The notes below the pieces were generated by a model, which saw nothing but the letters and a program-made list of their open reading frames with translations, ran no database searches and was not told the DNA's origin. Below are positions 10,868 through 20,059 of a stretch of 64,000 nucleotides of DNA, one piece after another. The translations under genes were made by a program, and so were the position numbers. The stretch is from Mesostigma viride (Eukaryota; Streptophyta; Mesostigmatophyceae; Mesostigmatales; Mesostigmataceae): positions 1 through 64,000 of the forward strand of contig RPFO01001592.1 of NCBI GenBank assembly GCA_009746045.1. The letters are read 5' to 3'. Each line of letters starts with the position of its first letter. Position 1 is the first letter of the stretch.

Positions 10868-10873
10868 GTATAT
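10868..10873 (+). promoter_or_regulatory. GTATAT box before the 10,883 gene
   Basis: GTATAT nine bases before the ATG at 10,883, matching the recurrent start-proximal box. Confidence 0.4.
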
Positions 10874-10882
10874 CGACCACTC

Positions 10883-11664
10883 ATGTCGTCCACGAAAACC
10901 ATCGACCGACTGGAGGTGAACAAGTCGATTATTTTCCCCGACCGAACCACTCTCTCCTCCACGAACCCCTTCCAACTCGGCCAACTCGCCGAGTTCGTAA
11001 CCGCCTGGAATGACGACCTGGGAGTTGAATGGTTGGAATGCAGGGTGTTTGACCCGAATAGAAAGGCCCACGAATTGTTTTTTGCGATATGGGAAGACGA
11101 TACGTACGAGTACCAATGGGATTTCACCACGTCCGCCGCGAGCGTGTCGGGAACCCGTCAAACTTTCAACAACGCGGTGGTGGAAGGTGGTGTCCTCAAG
11201 GTAGACGGGCAGGCCCCCTACGTGACGGGCGTGCCCACCGGTACTTTCACCTTTTGCGTGAACGTGATTCCAAAATTGGATCTATCGGCGGATCGCCCTC
11301 ATAATGAAAATAAGAAGTACCTTGTATGGTATGGCAATATCATCGTCTATGCGATAAACGGCGGCTATCTTACAGTTTATGACGGCAATAGCAACGGCCT
11401 GCCCTTTACAACGACGACGACGGTGGCGACGGTCCCGTTTCATTTGGCCATCACCAATCAAGGCACGACGCTTAAAGTGTACAAAGATGGTACGCTCATC
11501 TTCACGTCAAACAACAGTGATGTGGGGGGGCAAATCCCCAACTAATGTTAGACAGGGGCGGTGATGGTGCGGCAGATGTATATGGTCTCGGCATATGGTA
11601 CGACAAAGTGCTCATCAAATCGGGTGTGGCCATGACCAGGGAAGATATATTGAAACTCGTGTGA
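10883..11664 (+). CDS. Laminin-G-like lectin protein, frameshifted
   Basis: About 260 codons. The first frame runs to 11,545, but the domain clearly continues in another frame to 11,664 (GIWYDKVLIKSGVAM), with the break at the G7 run near 11,524-11,531. The N-terminus (DRLEVNKSIIF) is short, and residues from about 75 to the end form one laminin-G/concanavalin-like domain with the usual FCVNVIP, FHLAITN and LKVYKDGTL strands. It is probably a small glycan-binding virion or secreted protein belonging to the adjacent fibre set (inference). Confidence 0.65.
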
Positions 11665-11724
11665 GAATGCGTGTGTTGATCAATTGACTGAATTATTTAA
11701 ATATGTCCATTGAATAAAGCTGGA

Positions 11725-12405
11725 ATGTTGCTAAGGAAACTCGGTCTCAACAAAAAAGTACAGCCACAACCGGGCGCGAAAGAGGCGCTCAGAAATCTAA
11801 CACTGCAGGAACTGACCCCCTTCTCGTTCGACGGCCACGTGTTCTCCCCGGCCAAGGTGGTCAGGGTGTACGACGGGGACACCGTGAAGGTGGCCGTGCT
11901 GTCCCCATGGGACAACCTGCCCACCCTGCTGACGGTCAGGATGTGGGGCACGGACGCCGACGAGCTGGCACCCGCGCACGATCTGCCGAACAGGGACGAA
12001 ATCAGGATGCGCGCCATGAGGGCCAGGAACAGGCTGGTGCAGTTGACGACGGACGTGAACGTCGAACTGGCCGACACACAGAAGTCGGTCAAGGACGTGC
12101 AGACCATGATCGACGCGCGCAACCAGAAACTCGTCACGGTCCAGTGCCGCGGGTTCGACTGTTTCGGCCGCGTGCTGGGCGTGCTCTACGACCTGGACGG
12201 GACGTGCATCAACAAGGTGATGCTGGACGAGGAGCTGGTGAAGCCGCGGCCGGCGTCCGAAGGCGCGCCGGTGTGGTGCTTTGATTCTAGCGCCTCAAGG
12301 CCGTTCCGTCACGGTACACGTGCGTCCTGGTCGTCACAAGCGGGGCGGCACGGGCAAGTAGTCGATTCTTCTCGTCCAGAAGAAAGCATCGATACTTTAC
12401 GCTGA
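11725..12405 (+). CDS. Staphylococcal-nuclease-like protein
   Basis: The ATG at 11,725 is preferred over an in-frame TTG at 11,710. Residues about 40-185 match the SNase/thermonuclease fold: VYDGDTV supplies the calcium-site Asp (D52), RMWGTDADE supplies Arg72, Asp77 and Glu80 with the spacing of R35/D40/E43 of the staphylococcal enzyme, and FGRVLG supplies the second Arg. All expected catalytic residues are present, so a calcium-dependent nuclease acting on DNA or RNA is likely. There is no signal peptide. The last 40 residues overlap the convergent gene and look non-coding, so the true end may be near 12,285 after a small frameshift. SNase-like genes are known in several NCLDVs. Confidence 0.8.
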   Translation: MLLRKLGLNKKVQPQPGAKEALRNLTLQELTPFSFDGHVFSPAKVVRVYDGDTVKVAVLSPWDNLPTLLTVRMWGTDADELAPAHDLPNRDEIRMRAMRARNRLVQLTTDVNVELADTQKSVKDVQTMIDARNQKLVTVQCRGFDCFGRVLGVLYDLDGTCINKVMLDEELVKPRPASEGAPVWCFDSSASRPFRHGTRASWSSQAGRHGQVVDSSRPEESIDTLR

Positions 12406-12847
12406 ACTGCTTGGGCGGGTTTCGTCCGTCTAGGTAGAACTTGAGCCCTGTGTACGTGTACATGGATAGAAAGGGGACGACAGTGAGGGACTCGGGGTCG
12501 AACTCATCCTCGCCAACGACTACTTTGACCCGGACGTCGCTCGTGATGTCTCTGATCACATCGCACGTCGGCAAGCGGTCGAGTTTGAATATCGAGTCGC
12601 CAGTCTGGCCGTCTACCTCGAGGACCGGGATGTGGTTGACAATGTACTTGGTGGACGGTTCATACGCGACACACTGGGTCCAGCCCTCGCCGACTTCTTC
12701 ACGCGGGGGCGTCACGAGGACCTCGAGGGCCTGGTTGAGGGTCCCCTCTCCCAACTCGTACACTGGCAGTGTGTCGATTAATGCGTCGATGTCCATGGTG
12801 TACACGCTTTCATAGCACGACTGATAATCCACTGGCTCTAGACGCAT
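12287..12847 (-). CDS. Unknown protein, 186 aa
   Basis: The start ATG at 12,847 overlaps the inferred stop of the upstream gene in a TGATG arrangement, which supports both ends. The protein is acidic at the N-terminus (MRLEPVDYQS) and then mixed alpha/beta with no Cys cluster or membrane span. Its stop falls about where the convergent nuclease gene should end. No family recognised. Confidence 0.6.
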   Translation of the reverse strand: MRLEPVDYQSCYESVYTMDIDALIDTLPVYELGEGTLNQALEVLVTPPREEVGEGWTQCVAYEPSTKYIVNHIPVLEVDGQTGDSIFKLDRLPTCDVIRDITSDVRVKVVVGEDEFDPESLTVVPFLSMYTYTGLKFYLDGRNPPKQFSVKYRCFLLDEKNRLLARAAPLVTTRTHVYRDGTALRR

Positions 12848-14136
12848 CACAGGTCCATAACCACCTTCGTGGGGTCGCTGGCGGCGGCCTTCTTGCCCCC
12901 CCGCCCCGCTTCCTCGGCTTCTTCTTGCCCGCGTCCACCTGCACCGTGCGGACGTCGTCCCCCGCCACGGACGCGTCGTCGTACGCGCTCTCGCCCCCGT
13001 CGTCGATGATCTGCACCACACTGTCCCTCTGCGGGCTGGGCGGCATGGCCTCCTGCACCACCCTGTCCATGTTCACGGGGGGGCCACGTCCGGCCTGTAC
13101 AGCATGGGCCCGCGCATCACGTACCCGCCACTCCCCCTCCGCCCCCCGGCGCGCCGTCGTCGCTCTCACGCGGAGGAGGCGGAGGAGCCTGCTGCCCCCC
13201 CCGGCGGCCTCCTGCTTCTGTATCATCATCTTCACGATGCTCTTCATCAGCTCGGGGTCCGTCTTGGCGATCTCGGTCATGGAGGGCAGCCCAGAACTGG
13301 CGAACGAAGCGGACATATGGAACATCATCGCCGACCCGCCCAGCATCAGCATCAGCTCCATCTCCGGCGGCATCGACACGCGGTGCCGGTGCTTGTCGTA
13401 CAGCCGCTCGAACACCCCGTCGTAATCCGTGACGTTCGCCAGTATGCTCTCCGACCACCCGTCCAGCTTGAGGCCTATCGGGTCGTACCGGTTGTTGAAG
13501 AACTGCATCGCGGACGTGGTGGCCACCAGCATCTGCCGCATCGTGTTGATGGCGTTCTTGGTCTCGATCGAGCGCGCCACCTTGTCGCACTCGAACCGCA
13601 TCTCGTCGATGTCCGCGCGCATATCGAAGTTGGGAACGGCGAACCCCTTGTCCTTGTACCTGTGCAGCTTGTGCAGGAGGTCCAGCTTCTCCGCGTGGAC
13701 CTCCTGCGGCTCTTCTGGGCATCATGGCCTCGTCGTCGATCACGTCCTCGCCGTAATGCAGATCGTCCTCGTACCCCTCGTCGTCGCCGTACCCGTCGTA
13801 GTCGCCGTACTGGTCGAATTGGAACCCCTTCTCCATCGGCTGATGAGCCGGCGGGGGAGCCGAGAACATCGACTTGGTCTTCTTCGGGTTGGCCAGCATG
13901 TCGAACATGTCCTCCTTGCTCGATTTATTCCTCCCCCCCCCTTCTTGTCCTTGTGCTTGCTCTTTTTAGAGTGCAGCGGCACCGCGCCGACGGGGCCGGG
14001 CCACTCGCCGCCGTCGTCGTCCACTATGTCCACGTTGTCCATCGCGCCTCCTCGCACCATGGGGGCGTTTATTCTAGATCCACCACCCGAGCCGTCGTCC
14101 GCGTCCTCTATGTCCACGGGCAGAGTTTGTCGACAT
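12847..14136 (-). CDS. Conserved NCLDV virion-type protein, multiply frameshifted
   Basis: The coding trail moves between frames, with breaks near 14,115, 13,937 (C9 run), 13,720, 13,190, 13,120 and 12,890, mostly at C runs. Pieces in order: an acidic N-terminus, a Lys-rich stretch (KKSKHKDKK), a Tyr/Asp/Gly-rich stretch, a helical core (about 13,650-13,210) with MPPEMELMLMLGGSAMMFHM, and a basic Pro-rich tail. The GGSAMMFH block resembles a conserved protein family of unknown function found in mimivirus- and phycodnavirus-like viruses (from memory, not searched). The inferred stop at 12,847 coincides with the next gene's ATG. Confidence 0.6.
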
Positions 14137-14356
14137 CTGCTACTATGCGTCCTGATTTGTACTCGCGTGGAGGCGCACAGCATACACTCATACCTCAATA
14201 ACCTCAACATCAACGCCAGGGGTCGGCATCTATTTTCTCGCTGTCCAGCCCCAGGAAAACGGAAGTTGGATCTGAGAGATCCAACCTGTGCCAAACCATA
14301 TTCTGGTACATTCGGGTATATGATGCCAACTATGTTACAAACGTCTTATAGCAACG

Positions 14357-14690
14357 ATGAGTGAAGACGGCAAACTTACACTGGTAGAGTCGCGACAGGA
14401 TGTCTGGGATATATTGTACCCATGGGGCGAAAAGGTCGGCCACCTACACCGAGTTGCGGGGGGCTTGAATCCATTCCCGAAGAGAGTTTGCAATAACACA
14501 CGGTGCGAGGCATGCATCGGAAAAGATGAAGAAGTGCGGAAAGTGCAAGCACGCGTGGTACTGCTCTAAAGAATGCCAAGTGGAAGCGTGGGAACTGCAT
14601 AAGTTGGGGTGTGACATTTTGCGAGACGGTTGGTGGGATGGGAAAAATCTAGACTATATAGTTATGGTCGGTATGGCGTACAAGCGATGA
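14357..14690 (+). CDS. MYND zinc-finger protein, frameshifted
   Basis: The first frame (to 14,569) gives an N-terminal domain with VESRQDVWDILYPWGEK. A shift near 14,523-14,530 restores a MYND-type finger, CGKCKHAWYCSKECQ followed by a His and Cys, and then a short tail ending at 14,690. MYND fingers bind Pro-rich peptides and often sit in chromatin or transcription regulators. It is convergent with, and clearly paralogous to, the intact gene at 14,838-15,269, and is shorter at its C-terminus. Confidence 0.65.
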
Positions 14691-14837
14691 ATTATAGAGG
14701 AGATTGAAAAACTTAATTGACACAGAGGTACAAAAACGTGGATCGTTTGATTCGATTATACAATCGCAAGAACTAGTCAGCAACAACGGCAGTCTCTCTG
14801 TGCGCCTGTTGGTTCATATTATTCAACTTGTGACAAT

Positions 14838-15269
14838 TCAAGTGTCGTCTACTATCTCTCGAAACCTCGCTAACACCCATTGATTGTATGCCATTTTCAC
14901 CGCCGCGTTCATGCGTTCGCTCCATTCATCCCATTCATATCTCAAACTGTCACACCCAGTCTTGTGGAGCTTCCACGATTCCACTTGACACTCCTTGGAG
15001 CAGTAGTGCGCCTTTTTACACCTCCCGCACTTTTGCATTTTCTCCAAAATTTGCTCACATCGAGGGTTATCGCACGCTCGGTATCTGTTCGCCGATACGC
15101 GCTCTCCCCTCATGTCCACGCGCTCGGGTACGGAATTTCCCACGCTCATCGAGCCTGCTCTTTCTCCCCAGGGGTAAAAAAAGGTGAACAATCCCGGTCG
15201 CGACTCAACTACGGTCACTTCATCCTCTGGGAATGACATGCACGTCTCGATCTTTGCATAAGTGCTCAT
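14838..15269 (-). CDS. MYND zinc-finger protein, 143 aa
   Basis: An intact ORF. Residues 15-40 form a beta-like N-terminal segment (VVESRPGLFTFFYPWGE) shared with its paralog. Residues about 68-112 carry a complete MYND pattern, beginning C-x4-C (CDNPRC), then CGRCKKAHYCSKEC and a final H-x3-C. The C-terminal helix follows. Probably a zinc-dependent protein-protein adaptor expressed by the virus; the target is unknown. The paralog on the opposite strand shares the same order of elements. Confidence 0.8.
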   Translation of the reverse strand: MSTYAKIETCMSFPEDEVTVVESRPGLFTFFYPWGERAGSMSVGNSVPERVDMRGERVSANRYRACDNPRCEQILEKMQKCGRCKKAHYCSKECQVESWKLHKTGCDSLRYEWDEWSERMNAAVKMAYNQWVLARFREIVDDT

Positions 15270-15298
15270 TTAAACCCGTCCCAAAGCGCACGCTGTAA

Positions 15299-16143
15299 CT
15301 AGCTAGCAGCAATGGCGGCCTCTCTCTGTGCCTGTTGGTTCAGGCGCATGACTTTGGCATTCTCAATGATGCGGCTGTCATCTGCCATGAGATCGTGCAA
15401 CCCATCAGCCTTGAACACGGGCTCGAACATGGCGCGAGTTCGCTTGGCCACGTCCACGGGGTTCAACTTGGCGTCGGCCTTCAGCTTCTCGGCCTCCCTG
15501 ATCTGCAGAAAGTACATGGCGGCCATCTGAGACTCTGTCTCCAGGTCACGCGAGGAGCCCGTCGCCGAATGAAGTGTCCTGAGCTCCCTGGCGGTCTTGC
15601 CTGTCACCGCCACATTGTTGATGTCATGCACCACAGGATAGAGCACACCGCAGCCCTTGTGCTTGTCCGAGTACTCCTTGATGCACCCATTCAGCTTCTT
15701 GGTGGCCAAGCAGCTTCGGATGCGGGGGTGCTCGCACAGGTTGGTGACGGAGCCATCGTTCGCACCCCCCTCCTCAGGATGTCCTCGGCCAGGGAACGGT
15801 CGGCATTGAGGTATCGCTCTAACAGCACGGCCACCTTGTCACGGAACTTGGCGGCTATCTTGCCGGGGAGCAGCATTATGATCTTTGTCATCCCCTGTCG
15901 ATCGGTCGCGGGGGTGGGGCGCTGGCCGGAGCCAGGGAATTTGAGGTTGTTACAGAATGTAACAACCTCGTGATGGTCCTTAGCAAGGCGTAGCCAGACA
16001 ACCCTGGGCTGTGATACACCGATAGCAGACATGGCATCAAAAACTGAAATTCTGCCATCATCCGTCACGCGGATCTTGCCGCTGAACTGCGGGTCCTCCT
16101 CCGCCCCGTCGGCCGGCGTCAGGAACTGGATGACATGAGACAT
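15299..16143 (-). CDS. GQR-motif family protein 1, frameshifted
   Basis: The first part (16,143 to about 15,740) has LKFPGSGQRPTP and an IIMLLPGKIAAKFR segment followed by AVLLERYLNAD. The second part, in another frame, continues to 15,299 with a helical C-terminal domain (AKRTRAMFEPV). The break is near the C-run around 15,740-15,770. The same motif series is found in the genes at 20,060 and 21,065 and in the broken copy at 17,351. The module recalls KilA/BRO-like virus-encoded DNA-binding regulators in being repeated and modular, but I cannot confirm that homology. A GTATAC box precedes the start. Confidence 0.65.
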
Positions 16144-16153
16144 CGCGAGCCGT

Positions 16154-16159
16154 GTATAC
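16154..16159 (-). promoter_or_regulatory. GTATAC box before the 16,143 gene
   Basis: GTATAC ten bases before the ATG on the minus strand, in the context AGTATACACGG; matches the recurrent start-proximal box. Confidence 0.45.
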
Positions 16160-16202
16160 TACATACTATGAAACACAATTGCCACTGTGTGAGCGCGCGT
16201 TT

Positions 16203-17153
16203 CTAATCCATCACGACATCGCCCGTCGCGATGTCGATAAGGCCGGGGCCCGGATGGGACGGGGTGAAGCCCGGGGGCACCCCGCTGTCGATCAGCATGT
16301 AGTACGTCATGAACGCCTCCAACCACGCGAGCCGCTGTTTCCGCGCCGGGTCGGGGGACTTGTCGCTGCCGGACTCGGCCCGCACCATCCGGATGCACGT
16401 GTCCGCGGTAGTGGTGCCGGCGTGGACGTCCAGCACGCGCAACTGGCGAACGTACGTCCTCCACTGCGGGACGTAATCCGTCGCCACGATGGAGAGCGTC
16501 TCCGCGTCGGCCGCCTCCCCTCCAGCGATGTCCACCATGCTCGCGACCAGGTCCGTGGAGATCCTGTCCAGTCCCACCAGCAGCGACTCGTGGTCGCGCA
16601 TGGCCTTCACCACTTCCGGGTGCTGGTAGATGTACAGCGTCGAGTGGCGCTGGAACCCCAGCCTCCGCACCTGCCTGTCCAGCCTCCACAGGTCCCCCGG
16701 CGAGAACGGGAACCGGGTCTGCGGGTCCTCGAACCGCCCGGACGCGATGATGTACTCCGCCAGCCGCACCGCGTCGAACCCCACTACCTGTCGCGTGGGG
16801 CGCACGAACTTGAACACCCTCTCCTTTGAAGGCAAATCCTCCATCGTGATGGGGTCCTCCTTGTTGGACACCCTCATCGACAGGTGGGCGGCGATCGTCC
16901 TCTTGGCGCGGGCGTAGGGCAGCACCGTCCGCCTCACCCACCGCTGGATGCGGATGGCCTGCTGGTTGCAATACACCGCGCACTCCAACTCCCGGCGTGT
17001 GGCGTCCCGGAACGGACGCAGCCCCTGCATGAGCGCTATCCTCCTCAGCGTATCGCGCTTGGTTTTGCCGTAGTAGTTGGTGGGGATGGCGGACGCTGCC
17101 CGGACGCTGAGACGGACGTCCTTGACGCCCGCGGCCACGCGAAACGTCTTCAT
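16203..17153 (-). CDS. Protein with IQ-like and U-box-like segments, 316 aa
   Basis: The reading frame extends to 17,198 only through a GTG, so the ATG at 17,153 (MKTFRV) is chosen. An IQ-like helix (AIRIQRWVRRTV, about residues 78-95) is followed by a segment around 108-165 (DPITMEDL, then a large gap, EDPQTRFPFSP). That pattern resembles a zinc-less RING or U-box, which would imply an E2-binding ubiquitin ligase; the resemblance is by pattern only. The remainder is helical, with no membrane span. Ubiquitin-pathway proteins are common in large DNA viruses. Confidence 0.55.
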   Translation of the reverse strand: MKTFRVAAGVKDVRLSVRAASAIPTNYYGKTKRDTLRRIALMQGLRPFRDATRRELECAVYCNQQAIRIQRWVRRTVLPYARAKRTIAAHLSMRVSNKEDPITMEDLPSKERVFKFVRPTRQVVGFDAVRLAEYIIASGRFEDPQTRFPFSPGDLWRLDRQVRRLGFQRHSTLYIYQHPEVVKAMRDHESLLVGLDRISTDLVASMVDIAGGEAADAETLSIVATDYVPQWRTYVRQLRVLDVHAGTTTADTCIRMVRAESGSDKSPDPARKQRLAWLEAFMTYYMLIDSGVPPGFTPSHPGPGLIDIATGDVVMD

Positions 17154-17302
17154 TCCTACTGGTACGTCCAGACAATCCGCGCGCGGATGTATCCACACCG
17201 CCGCTCGGTCGCCAGTCCCGGTATTTATAGTCGGAAGTGTACTATTCTATAGTAGACTTCTGGTATTTATTGGCGACCGCCTGATCACGCCCGGCGGTAA
17301 GT

Positions 17303-17315
17303 GGCGCGCTTATAT
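17303..17315 (+). promoter_or_regulatory. GGCGCGCTTAT box before GQR-family pseudogene
   Basis: The sequence GGCGCGCTTATAT lies about 48 bases before the lost start codon. The near-identical box occurs before the two intact GQR-family genes, so it is probably part of a promoter duplicated with the gene. Confidence 0.45.
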
Positions 17316-17350
17316 CGAGGGCCGACATTTCTCCGCCACTAATAAACAAC

Positions 17351-17665
17351 ACGGCGTCCCGTGCACTTGTGAAGTATCTGCAACCCTCGCGCGAAGTGCC
17401 GGGGGATGACCCGTTCGCGAACAAGATGCGAGTGGCGCCCGATGGCATGATTTCGAGGGTAGACGTCGTCAAGTGCGTGCTCTTCATGAACGATGACGGT
17501 TCCTTCTATGAGAAGGCCAATCAGATGGCGAGCAATGCCTTATCACGCCTTGAGAAGGAGTACCCAGAGGTGTCATCTGGATGTATACACTTTAAGTTTC
17601 CGGGCCCCGGCCAACGAGACACGGGCACGGGCAGGACTTTTTATCTTTGTTATATATTAAAATAA
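17351..17665 (+). pseudogene. GQR-motif family, dead copy
   Basis: Aligned with the start of the 20,060 gene, the start codon here reads ACG instead of ATG (17,351-17,353), while the following codons match closely (ALVKYLQPSRE versus ALVRYLQPSRD). The frame runs through HFKFPGPGQRDTG and then diverges and stops at 17,665, before the LLPGKKAAAFR segment and the whole C-terminal domain. Start loss plus truncation at about one third of family length marks it as a degenerate duplicate. The promoter-like box upstream is kept. Confidence 0.7.
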
Positions 17666-17770
17666 GCCCGATCAGCAAGGGGTGGTAGCGGCCACCCGCG
17701 TGACCAGGGCTACCAGTGCCTGCGCGCCTCGGTAAAAAATCCTACATAATCTTTTTTATGAAAAGGCGCA

Positions 17771-17908
17771 ATGACAGAGGAGGAGATGTACGCTGACCGA
17801 TGCGCACTGGGTTTTGTGAACAATTTTTCCGTCCTCACAACCATCAACGCCTGCAGGTGGTTAGCGACTCGAATATACCGCGCGGTCGAATCTATAATGC
17901 GTCAATAG
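17771..17908 (+). CDS. Possible small protein, 45 aa
   Basis: A short ORF (MTEEEMYADR at its start, SIMRQ at its end) in an otherwise empty 300 base gap. It has a plausible acidic start and an amphipathic remainder, but no paralog or promoter box was seen. The rest of 17,666-17,966 shows no recognisable feature. Confidence 0.25.
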   Translation: MTEEEMYADRCALGFVNNFSVLTTINACRWLATRIYRAVESIMRQ

Positions 17909-17966
17909 GCTAACCCATCATCCGCGCGCCTCGGTTATAATAATATCATCATTCACTTGAGCATGC

Positions 17967-18563
17967 ATGTCGTATCCAGTCGTGTCCTTAGAGCGCCTCA
18001 TGCCTTCAGAGACCGAAGCGGGCACGGCGGAGGGGTTCTGGCTCAACCTCACCGGCTCTCTTCACAACGATTTTGAAAAGGGGACGCAAGGGTTCATAGA
18101 CAAGTTGGGGCGCTACTGCCTCGTTTTCAACGCGTATGACGAAACGTTGGAAGACTGTCACATGAACCGCATAATTGACATGCTTTTCCACAAGAAGGTG
18201 CCATTCAGCGTCGAGTTCTACCGCGGACCGAAGTGCGCGAGTGGCGCGAGTCCCCTTACTTGGAGGCGTTGGGATTCATACATCGACATCCGCCGCCCTG
18301 AAGTGCGCGTGATACGGGCTCACCTGGAAAGGCCGTACAAGGATCCCGAGTTCTACAAGTCCGTTCCGCCCCTCGACCAACTGCAGATAGGGCCGTACTC
18401 GTTCCCTCCCGCGTACCGTCGCCTCATTCACGACTATTGCAAGGACTTCACCGTCTACGAGCTCATAGGAACTTACAACGGGGAGAACAAGAACCTGCCA
18501 TCCCACAAGTCATGGAGCGAGTCTGTGCGCCTCGGGCGTGACATAAATGACGACTGTCTCTAA
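17967..18563 (+). CDS. Unknown protein, 198 aa
   Basis: An intact ORF. The sequence is mixed alpha/beta with many aromatic residues (for example FWLNLTGSLHNDFEKG and RWDSYIDIRRPEVR) and no membrane segment or Cys pattern. The ATG at 17,967 is the first in frame. It sits alone between the degenerate GQR copy and a Pro-rich ORF on the same strand. No family recognised. Confidence 0.65.
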   Translation: MSYPVVSLERLMPSETEAGTAEGFWLNLTGSLHNDFEKGTQGFIDKLGRYCLVFNAYDETLEDCHMNRIIDMLFHKKVPFSVEFYRGPKCASGASPLTWRRWDSYIDIRRPEVRVIRAHLERPYKDPEFYKSVPPLDQLQIGPYSFPPAYRRLIHDYCKDFTVYELIGTYNGENKNLPSHKSWSESVRLGRDINDDCL

Positions 18564-18565
18564 CG

Positions 18566-18793
18566 ATGACAGCCGCCCGTTTCGTCCCCATCCCCGTCCC
18601 CACCCCCATCCCCATCCCCATCCCCATCCCTGTGCCCGTGCCGAGGCCGAGACCGCGGCCCAGACCCAGGTCGAGGGGGCGGAGATCTAGGCGCCACCCG
18701 CTCCGGTCTCAAAGTTACGCGGCCGTGGTCGGGGCCGTCGCCTCCGACACCGTCGCCTCCACCACCTCGGCCACCGGCCGGCTAGAGAAGTGA
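18566..18793 (+). CDS. Pro-rich low-complexity ORF, 75 aa
   Basis: It begins two bases after the previous stop and contains a run of Pro-Ile and Pro-Val dipeptides followed by Pro-Arg dipeptides, then a basic segment. The DNA is a CCCCAT/CCCCGT-type tandem repeat around 18,590-18,650. Its last 79 bases overlap the 3' end of the convergent membrane protein gene, so it may be only a repeat tract. Confidence 0.35.
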   Translation: MTAARFVPIPVPTPIPIPIPIPVPVPRPRPRPRPRSRGRRSRRHPLRSQSYAAVVGAVASDTVASTTSATGRLEK

Positions 18794-19095
18794 GCCGACC
18801 CGCCCGTCATGAGCATGGAATAGGACAAACTGGCACCCCCGGATGTCCAGAAACCCTTCCAGATCTTCCACGGCAGCGTGTCGTAGGCGTAGGCCTTGTC
18901 GCGGAAGTTCCTGTACAGCACGTAGGCGAGCCCGCTGAGACCCAGAATCCACGAGATGGACACGGTCGACCGGATGTTTGCCTTCAGGCGAAACTTCTCC
19001 CGCTTAACCCGCACCCAGGTGGCGATCACGTGCGCCAAACCGATCAGCAGGCCGACCTTGAAGAGGTTCTTAAAATCGTACATAAACATACCCAT
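18715..19095 (-). CDS. Membrane protein, 126 aa
   Basis: Two to three hydrophobic segments: residues about 8-25 (NLFKVGLLIGLAHVIATW), 44-62 (TVSISWILGLSGLAYVLYR) and a weaker one near 90. A Ser/Thr/Ala-rich tail follows. A TATA-type box (CTATATC) sits 8 bases before the ATG. Probably a virion membrane protein; no family recognised. Confidence 0.65.
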   Translation of the reverse strand: MGMFMYDFKNLFKVGLLIGLAHVIATWVRVKREKFRLKANIRSTVSISWILGLSGLAYVLYRNFRDKAYAYDTLPWKIWKGFWTSGGASLSYSMLMTGGSAHFSSRPVAEVVEATVSEATAPTTAA

Positions 19096-19171
19096 CGCGA
19101 GTGATATAGAACCTACCTCCGTTTTTTTTTTGCGACCGAGGCCGGACAGCCGCGACGGGGAAAGAGCCGGG

Positions 19172-19471
19172 TTAACGCGAGAGGCTGGACAGGACCTCGC
19201 GACGGTTCTCGGCGGTGTTCGCGAGGCCGCGCTCCCTCATCAAACCGTCCAACTGTCTCTTTGCCTCCACCATCGCGTCACTCAGCGAGCCACCGGTCTC
19301 CGCGTGCACCTTCTTCACGAACTTGGCCCACGGGTTCTGCGCCCCTATCTCGCTCTTGGCCTTCGAAACAACCCGGCCGTCCTTCCTCCGCACCAGGTCG
19401 CCGCTCGTAAGCCCTCCGCTCGTCCTGGTCGCCCTGCCATTCATGACGTCAGCTTTGCTCCCGACAGGCAT
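19172..19471 (-). CDS. Small basic conserved NCLDV-type protein, 99 aa
   Basis: Residues 8-42 read SKADVMNGRATRTSGGLTSG followed by a DL and then GRVVSKAKSEIG. A pattern of this kind, with a Gly-Gly-Leu turn, an Asp-Leu and a Gly-Arg-Ile/Val-Val-Ser-Lys-Lys stretch, is found in small basic proteins across many NCLDVs as far as I recall; their function is unknown, and DNA binding or a core role has been a guess. The C-terminal half is an amphipathic helix. A GTATAC box precedes it. Confidence 0.65.
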   Translation of the reverse strand: MPVGSKADVMNGRATRTSGGLTSGDLVRRKDGRVVSKAKSEIGAQNPWAKFVKKVHAETGGSLSDAMVEAKRQLDGLMRERGLANTAENRREVLSSLSR

Positions 19472-19480
19472 CCGTATTGC

Positions 19481-19486
19481 GTATAC
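19481..19486 (-). promoter_or_regulatory. GTATAC box before the 19,471 gene
   Basis: GTATAC nine bases before the ATG on the minus strand; recurrent box. Confidence 0.45.
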
Positions 19487-19506
19487 AACTAACCGATATT
19501 TTTTAA

Positions 19507-19923
19507 TCAGGAACGTTTACGCTTACCCGCGAGTCCCCGCCTACCAGGCATGACGGCGGTCTTGGCGGCTCTCATGACCCAATCGACGATGGCGTCCGGC
19601 CCTCTATAAAGGATGCCCGCGCCTTGTTCTCTCAGTCGGCGCAGTTTATCCAGAGCCACTAGCCACGCCCGCCGCAGGTTCTGCTCCACCGCATTGGTCT
19701 CCCGGAGATCTCTCCTGTACTGATCAGGGGGGACATCGCCCTTCGCCGACACCTTCGCCTTCGACAATGCCTCCAACGCCCCGCCGAAACGATACGACAG
19801 CATCCCCGATGCGGCGTGGTAATTATGCTCCATGGCCGGCGTCAGCACCGCAGCGGCTCGGGAGCGGTGTGCGCGGTGCACCGTACGAGCGCGTCGTGGG
19901 GTGCGCGTTTTCTTTGCCGCCAT
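19507..19923 (-). CDS. Small basic protein, 138 aa
   Basis: The start at MAAKKTRTPRR (19,923) is chosen over a Met four codons upstream. Both ends are strongly basic (PRRARTVHRAHRSR at the start and GRRGLAGKRKRS at the end) around a helical middle. This charge distribution suggests nucleic-acid or histone-like binding in the virion core (inference only). Confidence 0.55.
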   Translation of the reverse strand: MAAKKTRTPRRARTVHRAHRSRAAAVLTPAMEHNYHAASGMLSYRFGGALEALSKAKVSAKGDVPPDQYRRDLRETNAVEQNLRRAWLVALDKLRRLREQGAGILYRGPDAIVDWVMRAAKTAVMPGRRGLAGKRKRS

Positions 19924-20010
19924 GTTATAGTACATGCGTGTGTTTTTATATTCCGCAAATATATGTTTACTAAGCCGGATGGATCATTTGCAGTGATTAC
20001 CTGGTGGCAT

Positions 20011-20023
20011 GGCGCGCTTATCT
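20011..20023 (+). promoter_or_regulatory. GGCGCGCTTATCT box before GQR-family gene 2
   Basis: The 13-mer lies 37 bases before the ATG at 20,060 and recurs before the 21,065 gene and the 17,351 pseudogene. It is followed in two of the three copies by an ACATTTCTCCGCCAC stretch. Confidence 0.5.
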
Positions 20024-20059
20024 CAGTGGATAACATTTCTCCGCCACAAGTAAACAGTC

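Noticed and set aside
5104..11664. Diversity-generating retroelement acting on the fibre genes
   Set aside because: No reverse transcriptase gene and no template-repeat/variable-repeat pair were seen in the window.
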